The notes beneath the pieces were generated by a model. That model ran no database searches. It saw only the letters and a list, made by a program, of their open reading frames with translations, and was not told the origin of the DNA. A stretch of DNA of 64,000 bases, taken from positions 67,238 to 131,237 of the forward strand of contig DEJE01000016.1 in the NCBI GenBank assembly GCA_002353205.1, given 5' to 3'. Position 1 is the first letter of the stretch; each line of letters begins with the position of its first letter. The DNA is from Prevotella sp. UBA2756. GTDB lineage: Bacteria > Bacteroidota > Bacteroidia > Bacteroidales > Bacteroidaceae. Both the position numbers and the translations under genes were made by a program. This document shows, piece after piece, positions 51,089-59,675 of the stretch.

Positions 51089-53041
51089 ATGGAAAAAAGA
51101 ACGATTCCTGTTCTTGGAATGATGTGCGCGGGCTGCGCTGCCAACGTGGAGCGGCGCATGTCGCAGGTGGAAGGAGTGGAAAAGGCGGCGGTGAACCTCG
51201 CCGCCCGTACCGTCTTGGTGGAGTATGACCCGCAGGTGGTGACTCCCGAAAAGATGAAGGAAGAGATACAGAAAGCCGGCTACGACCTCATCATCGAGGA
51301 AGACCGCTCGGTGGCCGAGCTGGAGAACCGCGCCTACAACGATCTCCGGCGCAAAGTGATCGTCTCGTGGGTGTTCGCCGCGCTGGTGATGGCCATCTCG
51401 ATGAAATGGATCAGCGTGGGCAACCGCGACATGGCCAACCAGACGATGCTCATCATCGCCCTGGCCAACCTCGTCTATTGCGGCCGACAGTTCTTCGTCA
51501 ACACCTGGCGGCAACTGACTCACGGCTCTGCCAACATGGACACGCTCGTGGCCATGTCGACAGGCATATCGTTTTTCTTCTCCGTCTTCAACACGTTCCG
51601 AGGCGAAGAGTTCTGGGGTTCGCGCGGCATAGAGTGGGACACGTGGTACGATGCCTCGGTGATGATCATCACCTTCGTGCTCACAGGCCGACTCTTGGAG
51701 TCGCGCGCCAAGAATAGCACAGCCTCGGCCATCCGCTCGCTGATGGGCCTGCAGCCCAAGACGGCGCGTGTGGTGGAAGGCGACGCGCTCAACGAAGTGC
51801 CCATCGCCACGCTGCAACGCGGCGACCTGGTGGAAGTAAGACCGGGTGAGAAGGTTCCCGTCGACGGAACCGTCGCCTCCTCCAGCTCTCAACCGAAAGC
51901 CGACGACGATGCTCAGCCCTCGGCTACTAACGATCAGCTGCGAATCGACGAGAGCATGATTACGGGCGAACCCATCGCTGCCGCAAAGTCCGTCGGCGAC
52001 AAGGTGTTTGCAGGGACCATCGTGAAGCAAGGCACACTGCGCTTCCGCGCGCAGGCCGTTGGCAAGGACACGATGCTCGCCGGCATCATTCGCGCCGTGC
52101 AGCAAGCACAGGGCTCGAAGGCTCCCGTGCAGCGTGTTGTCGACAAGATAGCGCTCATCTTCGTGCCCACGGTGCTCTCTCTGTCGGTGCTCACGTTCAT
52201 CCTTTGGTGGATCATCGGCGGCGAAAGCCAGTTGCCGCGAGCCATCCTGTCGGCCGTCAGCGTGCTCGTCATCGCCTGTCCGTGCGCACTCGGCCTGGCC
52301 ACTCCGACGGCACTGATGGTGGGCATCGGCAAGGCAGCCGAGAAGAACATCCTCATCAAGGACGCTACGGCACTGGAGAACATTCGCGAGATGAATGCCC
52401 TCGTCGTCGACAAGACCGGAACACTGACCATACCAAACCAGAACGTAGACTTCGCGAAAGCCGACAACCTGACCTACGAAGAGCGCGAACAGCTGAAGCC
52501 GCACGCGCGCGAAGCCATGGACGAGCTGCGACGGTTGGGAGTGGAGGTCTACATGATGAGCGGCGACAAGGAGGAGGCAGCGCGCTACTGGGCCGAGAAG
52601 GCCGGCATCGGCCACTTCCGCGCCGAAGTGCTGCCGCAGGACAAGGAGGATATGGTGAGACAGCTGCAGGCCGAAGGGCTCCATGTGGGCATGACGGGCG
52701 ACGGCATCAACGACACGCAGGCGCTGGCCGCTGCCGACGTGAGCATAGCGATGGGAAAAGGAACGGACGTGGCGATGGACGTGGCGCAGGTGACGCTCAT
52801 GGGAACCGACCTGCGACGCATCCCCGACGCCATCCGCCTGTCGAAACAGACGGTGGGCATGATTCATCAGAACCTGTTCTGGGCCTTCATCTATAATGTA
52901 ATATGTATACCGTTGGCAGCCGGACTGCCCTACCTCTTCGGTCTTTCATGGCAGATCACGCCCATGTGGGCCTCGGCGCTGATGGCCTTCTCGAGCGTGA
53001 GCGTGGTGATGAACAGTCTGCGGTTGAAATGGAAGAAGTAG
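51089..53041 (+). CDS. Copper-type P1B ATPase apparently lacking the nucleotide-binding domain
   Basis: The 650-residue protein has an HMA domain with GMMCAGC (10-16), TGEP (292-295), the copper motif CPC (397-399), DKTGTLT (441-447) and GDGIND (537-542). Membrane helices follow CopA topology. Between DKTGTLT and the P-domain SGD (491-493) there are only about 43 residues. Normally about 120 residues there include the N-domain HP and GxGxxG motifs, which are absent. The actuator domain carries a Ser/Asp/Gln-rich insert (about 264-281). Either this is a distinct lineage that binds ATP another way or a deleted pump. The frame is intact throughout. Confidence 0.82.
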   Translation: MEKRTIPVLGMMCAGCAANVERRMSQVEGVEKAAVNLAARTVLVEYDPQVVTPEKMKEEIQKAGYDLIIEEDRSVAELENRAYNDLRRKVIVSWVFAALVMAISMKWISVGNRDMANQTMLIIALANLVYCGRQFFVNTWRQLTHGSANMDTLVAMSTGISFFFSVFNTFRGEEFWGSRGIEWDTWYDASVMIITFVLTGRLLESRAKNSTASAIRSLMGLQPKTARVVEGDALNEVPIATLQRGDLVEVRPGEKVPVDGTVASSSSQPKADDDAQPSATNDQLRIDESMITGEPIAAAKSVGDKVFAGTIVKQGTLRFRAQAVGKDTMLAGIIRAVQQAQGSKAPVQRVVDKIALIFVPTVLSLSVLTFILWWIIGGESQLPRAILSAVSVLVIACPCALGLATPTALMVGIGKAAEKNILIKDATALENIREMNALVVDKTGTLTIPNQNVDFAKADNLTYEEREQLKPHAREAMDELRRLGVEVYMMSGDKEEAARYWAEKAGIGHFRAEVLPQDKEDMVRQLQAEGLHVGMTGDGINDTQALAAADVSIAMGKGTDVAMDVAQVTLMGTDLRRIPDAIRLSKQTVGMIHQNLFWAFIYNVICIPLAAGLPYLFGLSWQITPMWASALMAFSSVSVVMNSLRLKWKK

Positions 53042-53052
53042 AACCAAACAAA

Positions 53053-53090
53053 ACGAGGCACAGACAAGCGATTGCTGCTCTGTGCCTCGT
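53053..53090. terminator. Bidirectional terminator between the ATPase and an outer-membrane protein gene
   Basis: A perfect 12-bp stem (53053-53064 with 53079-53090) has A-rich sequence to the left and TGCTTTTCT to the right. It serves the two convergent genes. Confidence 0.8.
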
Positions 53091-53098
53091 TGCTTTTC

Positions 53099-53782
53099 TC
53101 ACCATCCGTAGGGTGCCATTCGTTGAGAGAAAACCGATCGTACTGTTTCCCACGGCATCCATTCGCGATGCTCCATGCTCACCTGAATGCTGAACGAGGG
53201 TGAGAAATTGTATTTCACGGCAGCTCCGATGCGGTCGCCTTGGTTCGTCAGCTCCCAAAGGGGCAAGGGCATGAAGCGCTTGCGGTCGGTGAGCGACTTC
53301 TGCGCGTAGAGATAAGCCTCCCAATGCTCGTTGAACTGATAGCCCAGGACGGCATTCAGTCCGGCATCGTGGAACGATTGGCGACCGTAGTTGAAATGGC
53401 TGTAGTAGCCTCCGACGGATAACGACAGCTTGTCGGTGAGCGGCATGGCGTACATCAGGGCCACGTTCTGCGCAAACCCCGTGCCGCCACGGGCATGCTT
53501 GCCGAACGAAGAGAACACGCTCGCACCCATGCTGACGTTCAGGCCGCGATGAAGATCCCAGCTGTCGAAGCCCGACCAAAGGTAAGGATACATGCCGATG
53601 GGGCGCACCTGGCCGTACTGGTTGAGCAACGGGAGGTGAAGCGAGTCGTCTTCGGCTGTCAGCAAAGGCATCCGAGGCTCCACGAAGCGCATCCGCGGGG
53701 CATGGAGCGTGTCGGAGCGCTCCTGAGCCGTCGCCGTGAGCGAGCAGACGGCCATTGTCATCATCAGCAATATTTTTCTCAT
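53099..53782 (-). CDS. Probable outer-membrane beta-barrel protein
   Basis: The 227-residue protein has a signal peptide (1-19, SLTATAQ). The sequence then alternates short amphipathic strands: LNVSMGASVFSSFG, SLSVGGYYSHFNYG, WEAYLYAQKSL, GAAVKYNFSPSFSIQVSMEH. It ends in an aromatic residue (Trp), as barrels do. There is no enzyme motif. It is a small Bacteroidetes barrel of unknown cargo, transcribed toward the copper-type ATPase. Confidence 0.65.
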   Translation of the reverse strand: MRKILLMMTMAVCSLTATAQERSDTLHAPRMRFVEPRMPLLTAEDDSLHLPLLNQYGQVRPIGMYPYLWSGFDSWDLHRGLNVSMGASVFSSFGKHARGGTGFAQNVALMYAMPLTDKLSLSVGGYYSHFNYGRQSFHDAGLNAVLGYQFNEHWEAYLYAQKSLTDRKRFMPLPLWELTNQGDRIGAAVKYNFSPSFSIQVSMEHREWMPWETVRSVFSQRMAPYGW

Positions 53783-53904
53783 TCTGCCGCGAAATTAAGC
53801 ATTTTCTCGCAATCAGTACTTATGCGAAAGCATCAATTATCGATTTTTGTCGTTCATTTTTGTTTTTTAAGCCTTCGTTTAACAGGTGTTCCGACGATAT
53901 TTCT

Positions 53905-53912
53905 TACCTTTG
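53905..53912 (+). promoter_or_regulatory. -7 box of an exported-protein gene
   Basis: TACCTTTG, 46 nt before the ATG at 53959. No TTTG lies at the standard distance. Confidence 0.45.
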
Positions 53913-53958
53913 CGACCAATATTTTAATTCTATAATAATAAGGAAGGAGAACAAGAGA

Positions 53959-54516
53959 ATGAAAAAGATTGTTTTGATGGCGTTGGCAGCCATGCTGCTG
54001 GCAGCGCCAGTACAGGCTCAGGAGAACTCAGAAAGCTTTGAGGAAGCCGTCACTGGCCTCTGGACAAAAGCCAAAAAGGCGGTGAAGAAATCGAGCCGCC
54101 GCGTACAGGAAGAGTGGAACGGCGACGGATTGGTGGACATCGACGGACACAGCTACATGCACCTCTACACCACCGACCTCTACAAAGGTCCCAACGGAGC
54201 CGACTTCAAGGAGGCTTGCCTCAACGAGTTCAAGGCGAAATACCCCACGGTGAAAGTGCTCAGCACGACCATTCCGCAGGAAGAGTGGACAGAGTCGACC
54301 ACTCGCTCGCTGGGAAAGGTGTCGAAATACGTGAAGATGCTTTACTGCTACATCGTGGCACAAGACGGTGAGGATGGCTACATCAACGCACGTTTCTCGT
54401 TCCGCATGTCGAAGAAGGTGGGCAAGTCGTGGCAAAACGACGATGCCAACTGGCCGCTCTGGGAGCGCACCGACGTGCTGGTGCCGAGCGTCTACGAGAA
54501 GCTGAAAGAGCGTTGA
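53959..54516 (+). CDS. Exported protein of unknown function
   Basis: The 185-residue protein has a signal peptide (MKKIVLMALAAMLLAAPVQAQ, split at about residue 21). A basic helix follows (WTKAKKAVKKSSRRVQEEW), then a compact alpha/beta domain with DGHSYMHLYTTDLYKG and RSLGKVSKYVKMLYCYIVAQ. I recognise no family. The ATG at 53959 is preceded by AAGGAGAACAAGAG, a good ribosome site. The TPR gene follows after a heptad array. Confidence 0.65.
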   Translation: MKKIVLMALAAMLLAAPVQAQENSESFEEAVTGLWTKAKKAVKKSSRRVQEEWNGDGLVDIDGHSYMHLYTTDLYKGPNGADFKEACLNEFKAKYPTVKVLSTTIPQEEWTESTTRSLGKVSKYVKMLYCYIVAQDGEDGYINARFSFRMSKKVGKSWQNDDANWPLWERTDVLVPSVYEKLKER

Positions 54517-54531
54517 CGCCCCCTCAATTAA

Positions 54532-54571
54532 TCATTATCATTTGTCATTTATCATTTAGGCACGAAGTGCC
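54532..54571 (+). repeat. Heptad array (TATCATT-like) plus GAA-loop hairpin before the TPR gene
   Basis: Three or four units (TATCATT, TGTCATT, TATCATT) are followed by GGCAC-GAA-GTGCC (54559-54571) and GCAAAG, then ATG at 54580. The stem differs from 21462-21472 but the GAA loop and following CCGC are kept. Confidence 0.8.
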
Positions 54572-54579
54572 GCAAAGTC

Positions 54580-55434
54580 ATGGGATTCTTTAAGTCTCTC
54601 TTCGGCGGGCAACAGGAAAGCCCCGAGGAACAGAAACACAACGAAGAGGCACGACAGTTCGACGTGCTGAAGTTCGACGGAGTGAAGGCACTGCGCCTTC
54701 GCCAACCCGACCATGCCATCCTCTGCTTCGACAATGCGCTGAAGCTGCATGAGGATCTGGAGATTCGCGACTATCTCTCGCAGGCTTACATCATGAACAA
54801 CGACATGGCGTCGGCGTTAGAGCAACTTGACATCCTGACCAAGGCCGAGCCGGAAAACATCGACATCCGCCTGCGCACTGCCCACGTACACTTCATGAAC
54901 GAGGACTACGAGGCTATGGCGACCGTCTGCGAAGAGGCTTTGGCCATCGACACCGAGAACCCGTCGACGCTGTCCATGCTGGCTCGCGCGAAACACGGGC
55001 AGGGCAAGACCGACGAAGCCATCGAAGCGCTCGACAAGGCCATCAGCATCAACGAAGATTTTGGCGAGGCCAGACTGATGCGTGCGGGTATGTTGATGAG
55101 GGCCGGACGCACTGAAGAGGCCGAAGCCGACGCGCAATGGCTGCTGGATGCTGCCCCCGAGAGCGAAGACGTGCTGTTGCTCTGCGCCCGCATGGCCACC
55201 ATGAAAGGTCACGACGACGAAGCGGCCGCCTATTACAATAAGGTGTTGGAGGAGAATCCTTTCTGTCAGGACGCTTTCGTGGAGCGTGCCGCCATCAGGA
55301 AGAGACAGGGCGACGAGGCCGGCTACGCTGACGACATGGCCGCGGCGCGCGAGATGAATCCCGAAAGCGACGGTGAAGACCTGGAGCGGAAGGTGCAGGA
55401 GGCTTTCAGCACCTTCAACCCGTTTGCACAGTAA
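54580..55434 (+). CDS. Cytoplasmic TPR-repeat protein
   Basis: The 284-residue protein begins MGFFKSLFGGQQESPEEQK. About six tetratricopeptide repeats then run from residue 30 to 255, with canonical pairs such as AILCFDNALKLHEDLEIRD, AIEALDKAISINEDFGEARL and AAAYYNKVLEENPFCQDA. It has no signal peptide. The amphipathic N-terminus (GFFKSLFG) could touch the membrane. TPR proteins scaffold complexes; partner unknown. It ends before a bidirectional terminator. Confidence 0.82.
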   Translation: MGFFKSLFGGQQESPEEQKHNEEARQFDVLKFDGVKALRLRQPDHAILCFDNALKLHEDLEIRDYLSQAYIMNNDMASALEQLDILTKAEPENIDIRLRTAHVHFMNEDYEAMATVCEEALAIDTENPSTLSMLARAKHGQGKTDEAIEALDKAISINEDFGEARLMRAGMLMRAGRTEEAEADAQWLLDAAPESEDVLLLCARMATMKGHDDEAAAYYNKVLEENPFCQDAFVERAAIRKRQGDEAGYADDMAAAREMNPESDGEDLERKVQEAFSTFNPFAQ

Positions 55435-55474
55435 GGTCTGCAAGCCACCTAATACAGGATAAGAGAATACAAAA

Positions 55475-55510
55475 AAGAACCAAGCCGCCGTATATAGTGG
55501 CTTGGTTCTT
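55475..55510. terminator. Bidirectional terminator at the end of the TPR gene and sigma cassette 1
   Basis: A perfect 12-bp stem (55475-55486 with 55499-55510) has an A-run before and a T-run after, so it works on both strands. It lies between convergent transcription units. Confidence 0.85.
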
Positions 55511-55579
55511 TTTGTTATTAATAAATCATGAAAATTGAAGTTTGTCCAGATTAGCTTGTGTAGTGCGGTTTTACATAAG

Positions 55580-56752
55580 CTATTCCACCATCTGCCTTGG
55601 GAAATACTTGAACAGCTTCTGGTTGTCGCGGAGTTCCTTGATGCTGAGGTCGGCCTTCACCTCGCCGCTCCAGTCGGCAAAATTGGCCTTGAAGGGCTCG
55701 CCTTCAGGAACGATATAGGTGATGGTTTCGAGGTTGAGCGGCAGAGGCTCAAAGACGAGCACGATGGCGAAATAGTCGGCTGAGTAGCCTTGCACCCAGA
55801 ACAACTTGTCGTTGGGATAGTCCATCACGTCCTTGCACCTGTACTGATGGCCCGACTTGTCGATGAGGATGGTGTTGCCGCCGCGGCCGAAATATTCCCT
55901 GCGCCAGTTCATGTGGGTGGAAATGGCGACATAGGTAGCTTCAGGGGTCAGCCACATGGCCATCGTACCCTCTGGAATGGGCTTGATGAGGTGGGCGTCC
56001 TTGTATTCAGACCATGTAAAGAAGTTGTCCTTGTCGTAGTTCTTGGCCTCGGTGACGAGGGTCGGGTGATGGAACTCAGGAACCGAGTCGTAGTAGTTTG
56101 CCACGCCCTGATACACGAGACCTGACGGCTGGCGGTTCAGTTTCACTCGTTCGCCTCTCAACCGCCAATTGGGTACGCCATAGATGGAAATATCCGTAGT
56201 GGTCTCGGGCAGCAGGGGAAAGAATATCTTGAAGTCGAGCACAGTTCCTTTCTTGCCCTTGATGGAGAAGCGTTTATAGTAGCAATCGGGTGCTGTGCGC
56301 CGGGCTCTGTAACTGATGCCGGTCTCGTTGTCCAATATACATCCCTCTTCATCGGTCAGCCAGAAGTTGTCCACGATGTCGGCTGGCATCGGCAAATAGC
56401 AATGCAGCACCGTCTCGCCATTCTCTTCAGTCAGTTTCCAAGGCATGGCCATGATGGGGACTTTTGTTGAATCATCCCTGACATAATTAGCAAACAACGG
56501 GTCGCTCAGATTGTTGACGACAGGAACATTCTCTACCACCAGGCCAGAAGGCTCAAACCAGTCGTCCTTTTCGGTTCGAGGCCAAATGGTAATCGACTTC
56601 TTCGACTTTTTGTCGATGGCAACCGAGGGGTTCGGCATCCAATAGCCACCGTTTTCTGCCTCTGCCAAGACCGTCACATCATGCTTTGTCTGTGCCTGCA
56701 TCGATAGGCAGGCAATAGCAATGAGGCAAAGGGTTACGATACGCTTTTTCAT
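55580..56752 (-). CDS. Exported protein of sigma cassette 1, unknown function
   Basis: The 390-residue protein has a signal peptide (residues 1 to about 20, SMQAQ). A beta-rich body follows with KKSKKSITIWPRTEKDDWF, YYKRFSIKGKKGTVLDF, WRLRGERVKLNRQPSGLVY and a C-terminal LSIKELRDNQKLFKYFPRQMVE. I recognise no domain. It lies 86 nt downstream of an anti-sigma-like gene on the same strand, so it may be part of that regulon or contribute the signal; this is inference from the repeated cassette order. Confidence 0.6.
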   Translation of the reverse strand: MKKRIVTLCLIAIACLSMQAQTKHDVTVLAEAENGGYWMPNPSVAIDKKSKKSITIWPRTEKDDWFEPSGLVVENVPVVNNLSDPLFANYVRDDSTKVPIMAMPWKLTEENGETVLHCYLPMPADIVDNFWLTDEEGCILDNETGISYRARRTAPDCYYKRFSIKGKKGTVLDFKIFFPLLPETTTDISIYGVPNWRLRGERVKLNRQPSGLVYQGVANYYDSVPEFHHPTLVTEAKNYDKDNFFTWSEYKDAHLIKPIPEGTMAMWLTPEATYVAISTHMNWRREYFGRGGNTILIDKSGHQYRCKDVMDYPNDKLFWVQGYSADYFAIVLVFEPLPLNLETITYIVPEGEPFKANFADWSGEVKADLSIKELRDNQKLFKYFPRQMVE

Positions 56753-56838
56753 ATATCTTTTGTTTTTAAGTGAATACTATTTGAATAAAATGTTCACACT
56801 CGGCCATCTGCAAACAAGTTTGCATGGCACTCGCTCAA

Positions 56839-57759
56839 TCACATTTTTGCAAACATAAGCGCTTCGCGATACTCCTGATAGCAGGCTGAAGATGTTTCTG
56901 TGCCGATGGGAGCGTTGGTGCCGTAGAGCAGTATTCGGCCGCTGATGCGCTCGGCAATCCATCGGTATTGCAACTGTCGGCGCTGGTCTTTCAGTTCGAA
57001 GAAGAACTGCTGGTGGGAGAAGTTCAGGTGGTAGCCGGGCGTCTCGTCGCTAAACCAGCAGGCCACTTGCAACAACCTTCCGAAGACGTCGATTTCTTTT
57101 TTGTCGGGGAAGACATAAACCCTCGAGACGGTGTTGCTGTCGTTTGCCGCGGCGCACGTCAACTGCCCCTCTTTCACGTTATGATAGGCCGCCATCTTTT
57201 CGATGAATTCATCCACGCGGGCAGGGTCCTGATAGTTGGAGTCGTCTTCTGACGAATCATGGGCAGCGTAGTGCAGGTTGGAAGCCCCCTCCAAATCTCC
57301 GGTAGAGACCCCCTCCAACCTCCCCGAGGGGAGGCTTTTGATTCTCTCCTCCCCTCGGGGAGGAAGGGAGGGGGCCGGCTTTTTACTCCCCTCCCTCGGG
57401 AGAGGTTGGGGGAGTTCTTTTGTTGGTGCCTGTTTCGTCGCAGTTTCTCCCATTGGAATTACGGCGGGCTTCGTTTGCTGGACAATCATCTGCTCAGGTT
57501 TTGCAGGCTCTTCTTTATGCAGCAGCGCAAAGCTGATGCCTATAATGAAGATCAGACAGGCGGCAGCCCCCACCAACCTCCCCCAATAGGAAGCCCCCTC
57601 CAACCTCCCCCGAAGGGGGAGGCTTTTGATTCTCTCCTCCCCTCGGGGAGGAAGGGAGGGGGCCGGTTTTCTCATAAAGTTCTCCGGCAGCTTCGGCGTA
57701 TCGGCATATTTGCGCCTCAGCGCCTCGCGCAGATCGGTGTCCTTATATTTCTCGTTCAT
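56839..57759 (-). CDS. Membrane anti-sigma-like protein (cassette 1) with inserted palindromic repeats
   Basis: The 306-residue protein has a cytoplasmic N-terminus of about 30 residues, one membrane helix (LVGAAACLIFIIGISFALL, about 63-81) and an extracytoplasmic region ending in a globular domain (about 190-306). Two segments before and after the helix read PAPSLPPRGEERIKSLP...GRLEGAS and come from GC-rich palindromic DNA inserted in frame. The gene overlaps the 3' end of the sigma gene by 17 nt. This coupling and topology suggest an anti-sigma factor, although the sequence is not a classic zinc-binding type. Confidence 0.7.
   Translation of the reverse strand: MNEKYKDTDLREALRRKYADTPKLPENFMRKPAPSLPPRGEERIKSLPLRGRLEGASYWGRLVGAAACLIFIIGISFALLHKEEPAKPEQMIVQQTKPAVIPMGETATKQAPTKELPQPLPREGSKKPAPSLPPRGEERIKSLPSGRLEGVSTGDLEGASNLHYAAHDSSEDDSNYQDPARVDEFIEKMAAYHNVKEGQLTCAAANDSNTVSRVYVFPDKKEIDVFGRLLQVACWFSDETPGYHLNFSHQQFFFELKDQRRQLQYRWIAERISGRILLYGTNAPIGTETSSACYQEYREALMFAKM
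57278..57415 (-). repeat. Palindromic in-frame element, anti-sigma 1, distal copy
   Basis: GC-rich sequence contains CCTCCCCGAGGGGAGG and CCTCCCCTCGGGGAGG joined by CTTTTGATTCTCT. A smaller CCCTCCCTCGGGAGAGG copy lies at about 57,388-57,404. It is translated in the region outside the membrane helix. Confidence 0.8.
57589..57672 (-). repeat. Palindromic in-frame element, anti-sigma 1, proximal copy
   Basis: It shares about 70 nt with the copy at 57278-57379, including GGAAGCCCCCTCC, the CTTTTGATTCTCT joint and GGGAGGGGGCCGG. It sits between the cytoplasmic N-terminus and the membrane helix codons. Confidence 0.82.
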
Positions 57760-58321
57760 CTTCTTTCAGTTTCTTATAGAGTTTCCGTCGTATTCTGTAC
57801 AATCGTTTGGCCAGCGGCCCGGCTTCGGTGCCCATGATGTAGGCAATCTCCGCGAGCGGAAGATCATCGAAATAGTAGAGCGTGAGCAGCATCTGTTCTT
57901 CGTCGGGCATTTCGTCTATCAGTTGTTCCAGTCTATGGATGCGATCCTCGCTTCCCGTGGAGAGTTCCGCTTCCAGCTGTTCGTCGCTGATGTCCGTTCC
58001 TCCTGCCGAAGTGTCTTCCATCAGGAAGACCGGCGGTCGTCGGCGTTTCAGGAAGTCGAGCGTCAGTCGGTAGGCAATGCGGCAAAGCCAAGTGGAGAGT
58101 GAGGCTTTCCGCGCATCGTAGCTGTCGATATGGCTGAAGGCGCGGAGGAACGTATCCTGTGTCAGTTCCTGGGCATCCATCTCGTCGTTAACCTGACGGA
58201 CGATGATCGCAAAGACACGCTCCGCATAGCGACCGACCATTTCGGCCTGTCCCTCATCGCGTCCCTCACGGATGGCTTCCACGATTTGCTTTTCCGTCAA
58301 TGCGCTCTTTTCCTGTATCAC
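57743..58321 (-). CDS. ECF-type RNA polymerase sigma factor (cassette 1)
   Basis: The 192-residue protein has a sigma-70 region 2 (about 25-95, DEMDAQELTQDTFLRAFSHI and STWLCRIAYRLTLDFLKRR) and region 4 (about 130-185, EEQMLLTLYYFDDLPLAEIAYIMGTEAGPLAKRLYRIRRKLYKKL). It directs RNA polymerase to a target regulon when its anti-sigma partner, encoded immediately downstream with overlapping ends, is inactive. It differs from the sigma factors of cassettes 2 and 3, which resemble each other. Confidence 0.9.
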   Translation of the reverse strand: MIQEKSALTEKQIVEAIREGRDEGQAEMVGRYAERVFAIIVRQVNDEMDAQELTQDTFLRAFSHIDSYDARKASLSTWLCRIAYRLTLDFLKRRRPPVFLMEDTSAGGTDISDEQLEAELSTGSEDRIHRLEQLIDEMPDEEQMLLTLYYFDDLPLAEIAYIMGTEAGPLAKRLYRIRRKLYKKLKEDEREI

Positions 58322-58338
58322 TCTACTTGTTATACGAC

Positions 58339-58379
58339 AAGTTCAGAGAAATATCCCGCATTTCCCTGAACTTTTTTTT
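58339..58379 (+). terminator. Plus-strand terminator-like hairpin upstream of sigma cassette 1
   Basis: An 8-bp stem (58339-58346 with 58366-58373) extended by GAAAT/ATTTC is followed by eight T on the plus strand. No plus-strand gene ends here. It may stop antisense transcription or serve as a leader hairpin for the sigma gene on the other strand. Confidence 0.4.
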
Positions 58380-58438
58380 GATGTTTGTTGAGTAAAATCT
58401 TTATGGATGTCGTCACCTTATCTGCCATTGTTGGACTC

Positions 58439-59572
58439 CTATAGGCCAGCCAGCCTCTTTAGCCACATGCCAAAGAACCTGTCGTAAACCATGTAGCCTT
58501 GTTTGGCATCGTAGAACAGGAACTCTTTGTCCTGTAGCGACTTCAGTGCCATTTTGATGCTGCTGGGAGCAGGGAGGTGGTGGCGGAGGATGAAATCGAG
58601 CGATGTGGGGGCATTTACCTTGCCTTCGCAGGCGATGGCGGTCAACAACTGCGCCTGGTTATCGGTCATCAGATTGTAGTTTGACTGGTAGTTAATTTCC
58701 TGTTCATGTAGAATCTTGTCGATTGCCCAGAATACATCTTCCTGGTCGAGTTTACCCTTTGGGGTGCGGTAAAGACGGTTGAGGATTTTTTGCACATACC
58801 ACGTCTGACCGTCAACCATATCGTACAAATAAAAGAATGTGTCCTCAGACATTTCTCGCTTTTGATGGGCAAAAAAACTGTTGGCAAACGTTCTGTAAAC
58901 ATGGGCATCAATGGTGCCTATCGTCATCATCTGTGAACTGTTGAAGAACGGGTGTCCTGGCGACATGAACATATCGGCCAATAGGTGTTGCTGGCTACCC
59001 GAAAAGATGATGTGTACATTGGGAACAAACTGAATGATAGAGCGTATGAACGCATCGGCACCTATCTCGGCATAGTGGCTCACTTGCTGGAACTCATCAA
59101 TAGCCAGATAGCATTGCCGCCCCGACTCTTTCATATATTCGAACACCTGCTGTAGTGTGTCGCGGGCCCTTTCGGCAGTTACAGACACGCTGAAAGTGGG
59201 CAGGCCTGTGATGGGGTCCTGACTCATTGTTGGACGTAGGGCAGACACGAAGCCGTTGAGTTTCCTCATGACCGACTGTGAAGGCGAGTCGAGTTTCCCG
59301 ATGACTGCATTGGCTATGAACTGTACCATCTGGTTGAAGGTCTTTGTCGAGAAAATGTCCACATAGAAACAGCGCACATTTTTGTCCCTTGCCTTCATCC
59401 GTTCGAAGGCATGGCTAATCAGTCCTGTCTTACCAATGCGGCGGGGAGCCATTAGTGTCACGTTGCTGCCATTGACCAGCGCATTAATTAGTTCTTCCGT
59501 CTCCTGCTCCCTGTCGCAGAAGTATTCCGAACCAAAGTAGCCATACTCAGGGAATGGATTCTCTAATTTCAT
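58439..59572 (-). CDS. AAA/STAND-type ATPase (PF01637-like)
   Basis: The 377-residue protein has Walker A MAPRRIGKTG (41-50) and Walker B CYLAIDEFQQ (153-162), a sensor-like IIFSGSQQHLL and a C-terminal winged-helix region with LTAIACEGKVN and SLDFILRHHLPAPSSIKMAL. Such ATPases are numerous in Bacteroidetes. They often travel alone or with nuclease-like partners, and their function is largely unknown. It lies between sigma cassettes 1 and 2 on the same strand, with 118 nt before sigma 1. Confidence 0.8.
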   Translation of the reverse strand: MKLENPFPEYGYFGSEYFCDREQETEELINALVNGSNVTLMAPRRIGKTGLISHAFERMKARDKNVRCFYVDIFSTKTFNQMVQFIANAVIGKLDSPSQSVMRKLNGFVSALRPTMSQDPITGLPTFSVSVTAERARDTLQQVFEYMKESGRQCYLAIDEFQQVSHYAEIGADAFIRSIIQFVPNVHIIFSGSQQHLLADMFMSPGHPFFNSSQMMTIGTIDAHVYRTFANSFFAHQKREMSEDTFFYLYDMVDGQTWYVQKILNRLYRTPKGKLDQEDVFWAIDKILHEQEINYQSNYNLMTDNQAQLLTAIACEGKVNAPTSLDFILRHHLPAPSSIKMALKSLQDKEFLFYDAKQGYMVYDRFFGMWLKRLAGL

Positions 59573-59675
59573 ATTTTACGTTTCATGTTTTATGAAATGC
59601 AAAATAACAAATATATCCGCATATATACAAGGGAGACATTCGATAATTAATAATAATTAACGTATGTCCGGATAC

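Noticed and set aside
50993..52867. A 624-codon minus-strand open frame opposite the copper-type ATPase
   Set aside because: The plus strand carries the P-type ATPase motifs in order; the antisense product is His- and Arg-rich without recognisable domains.
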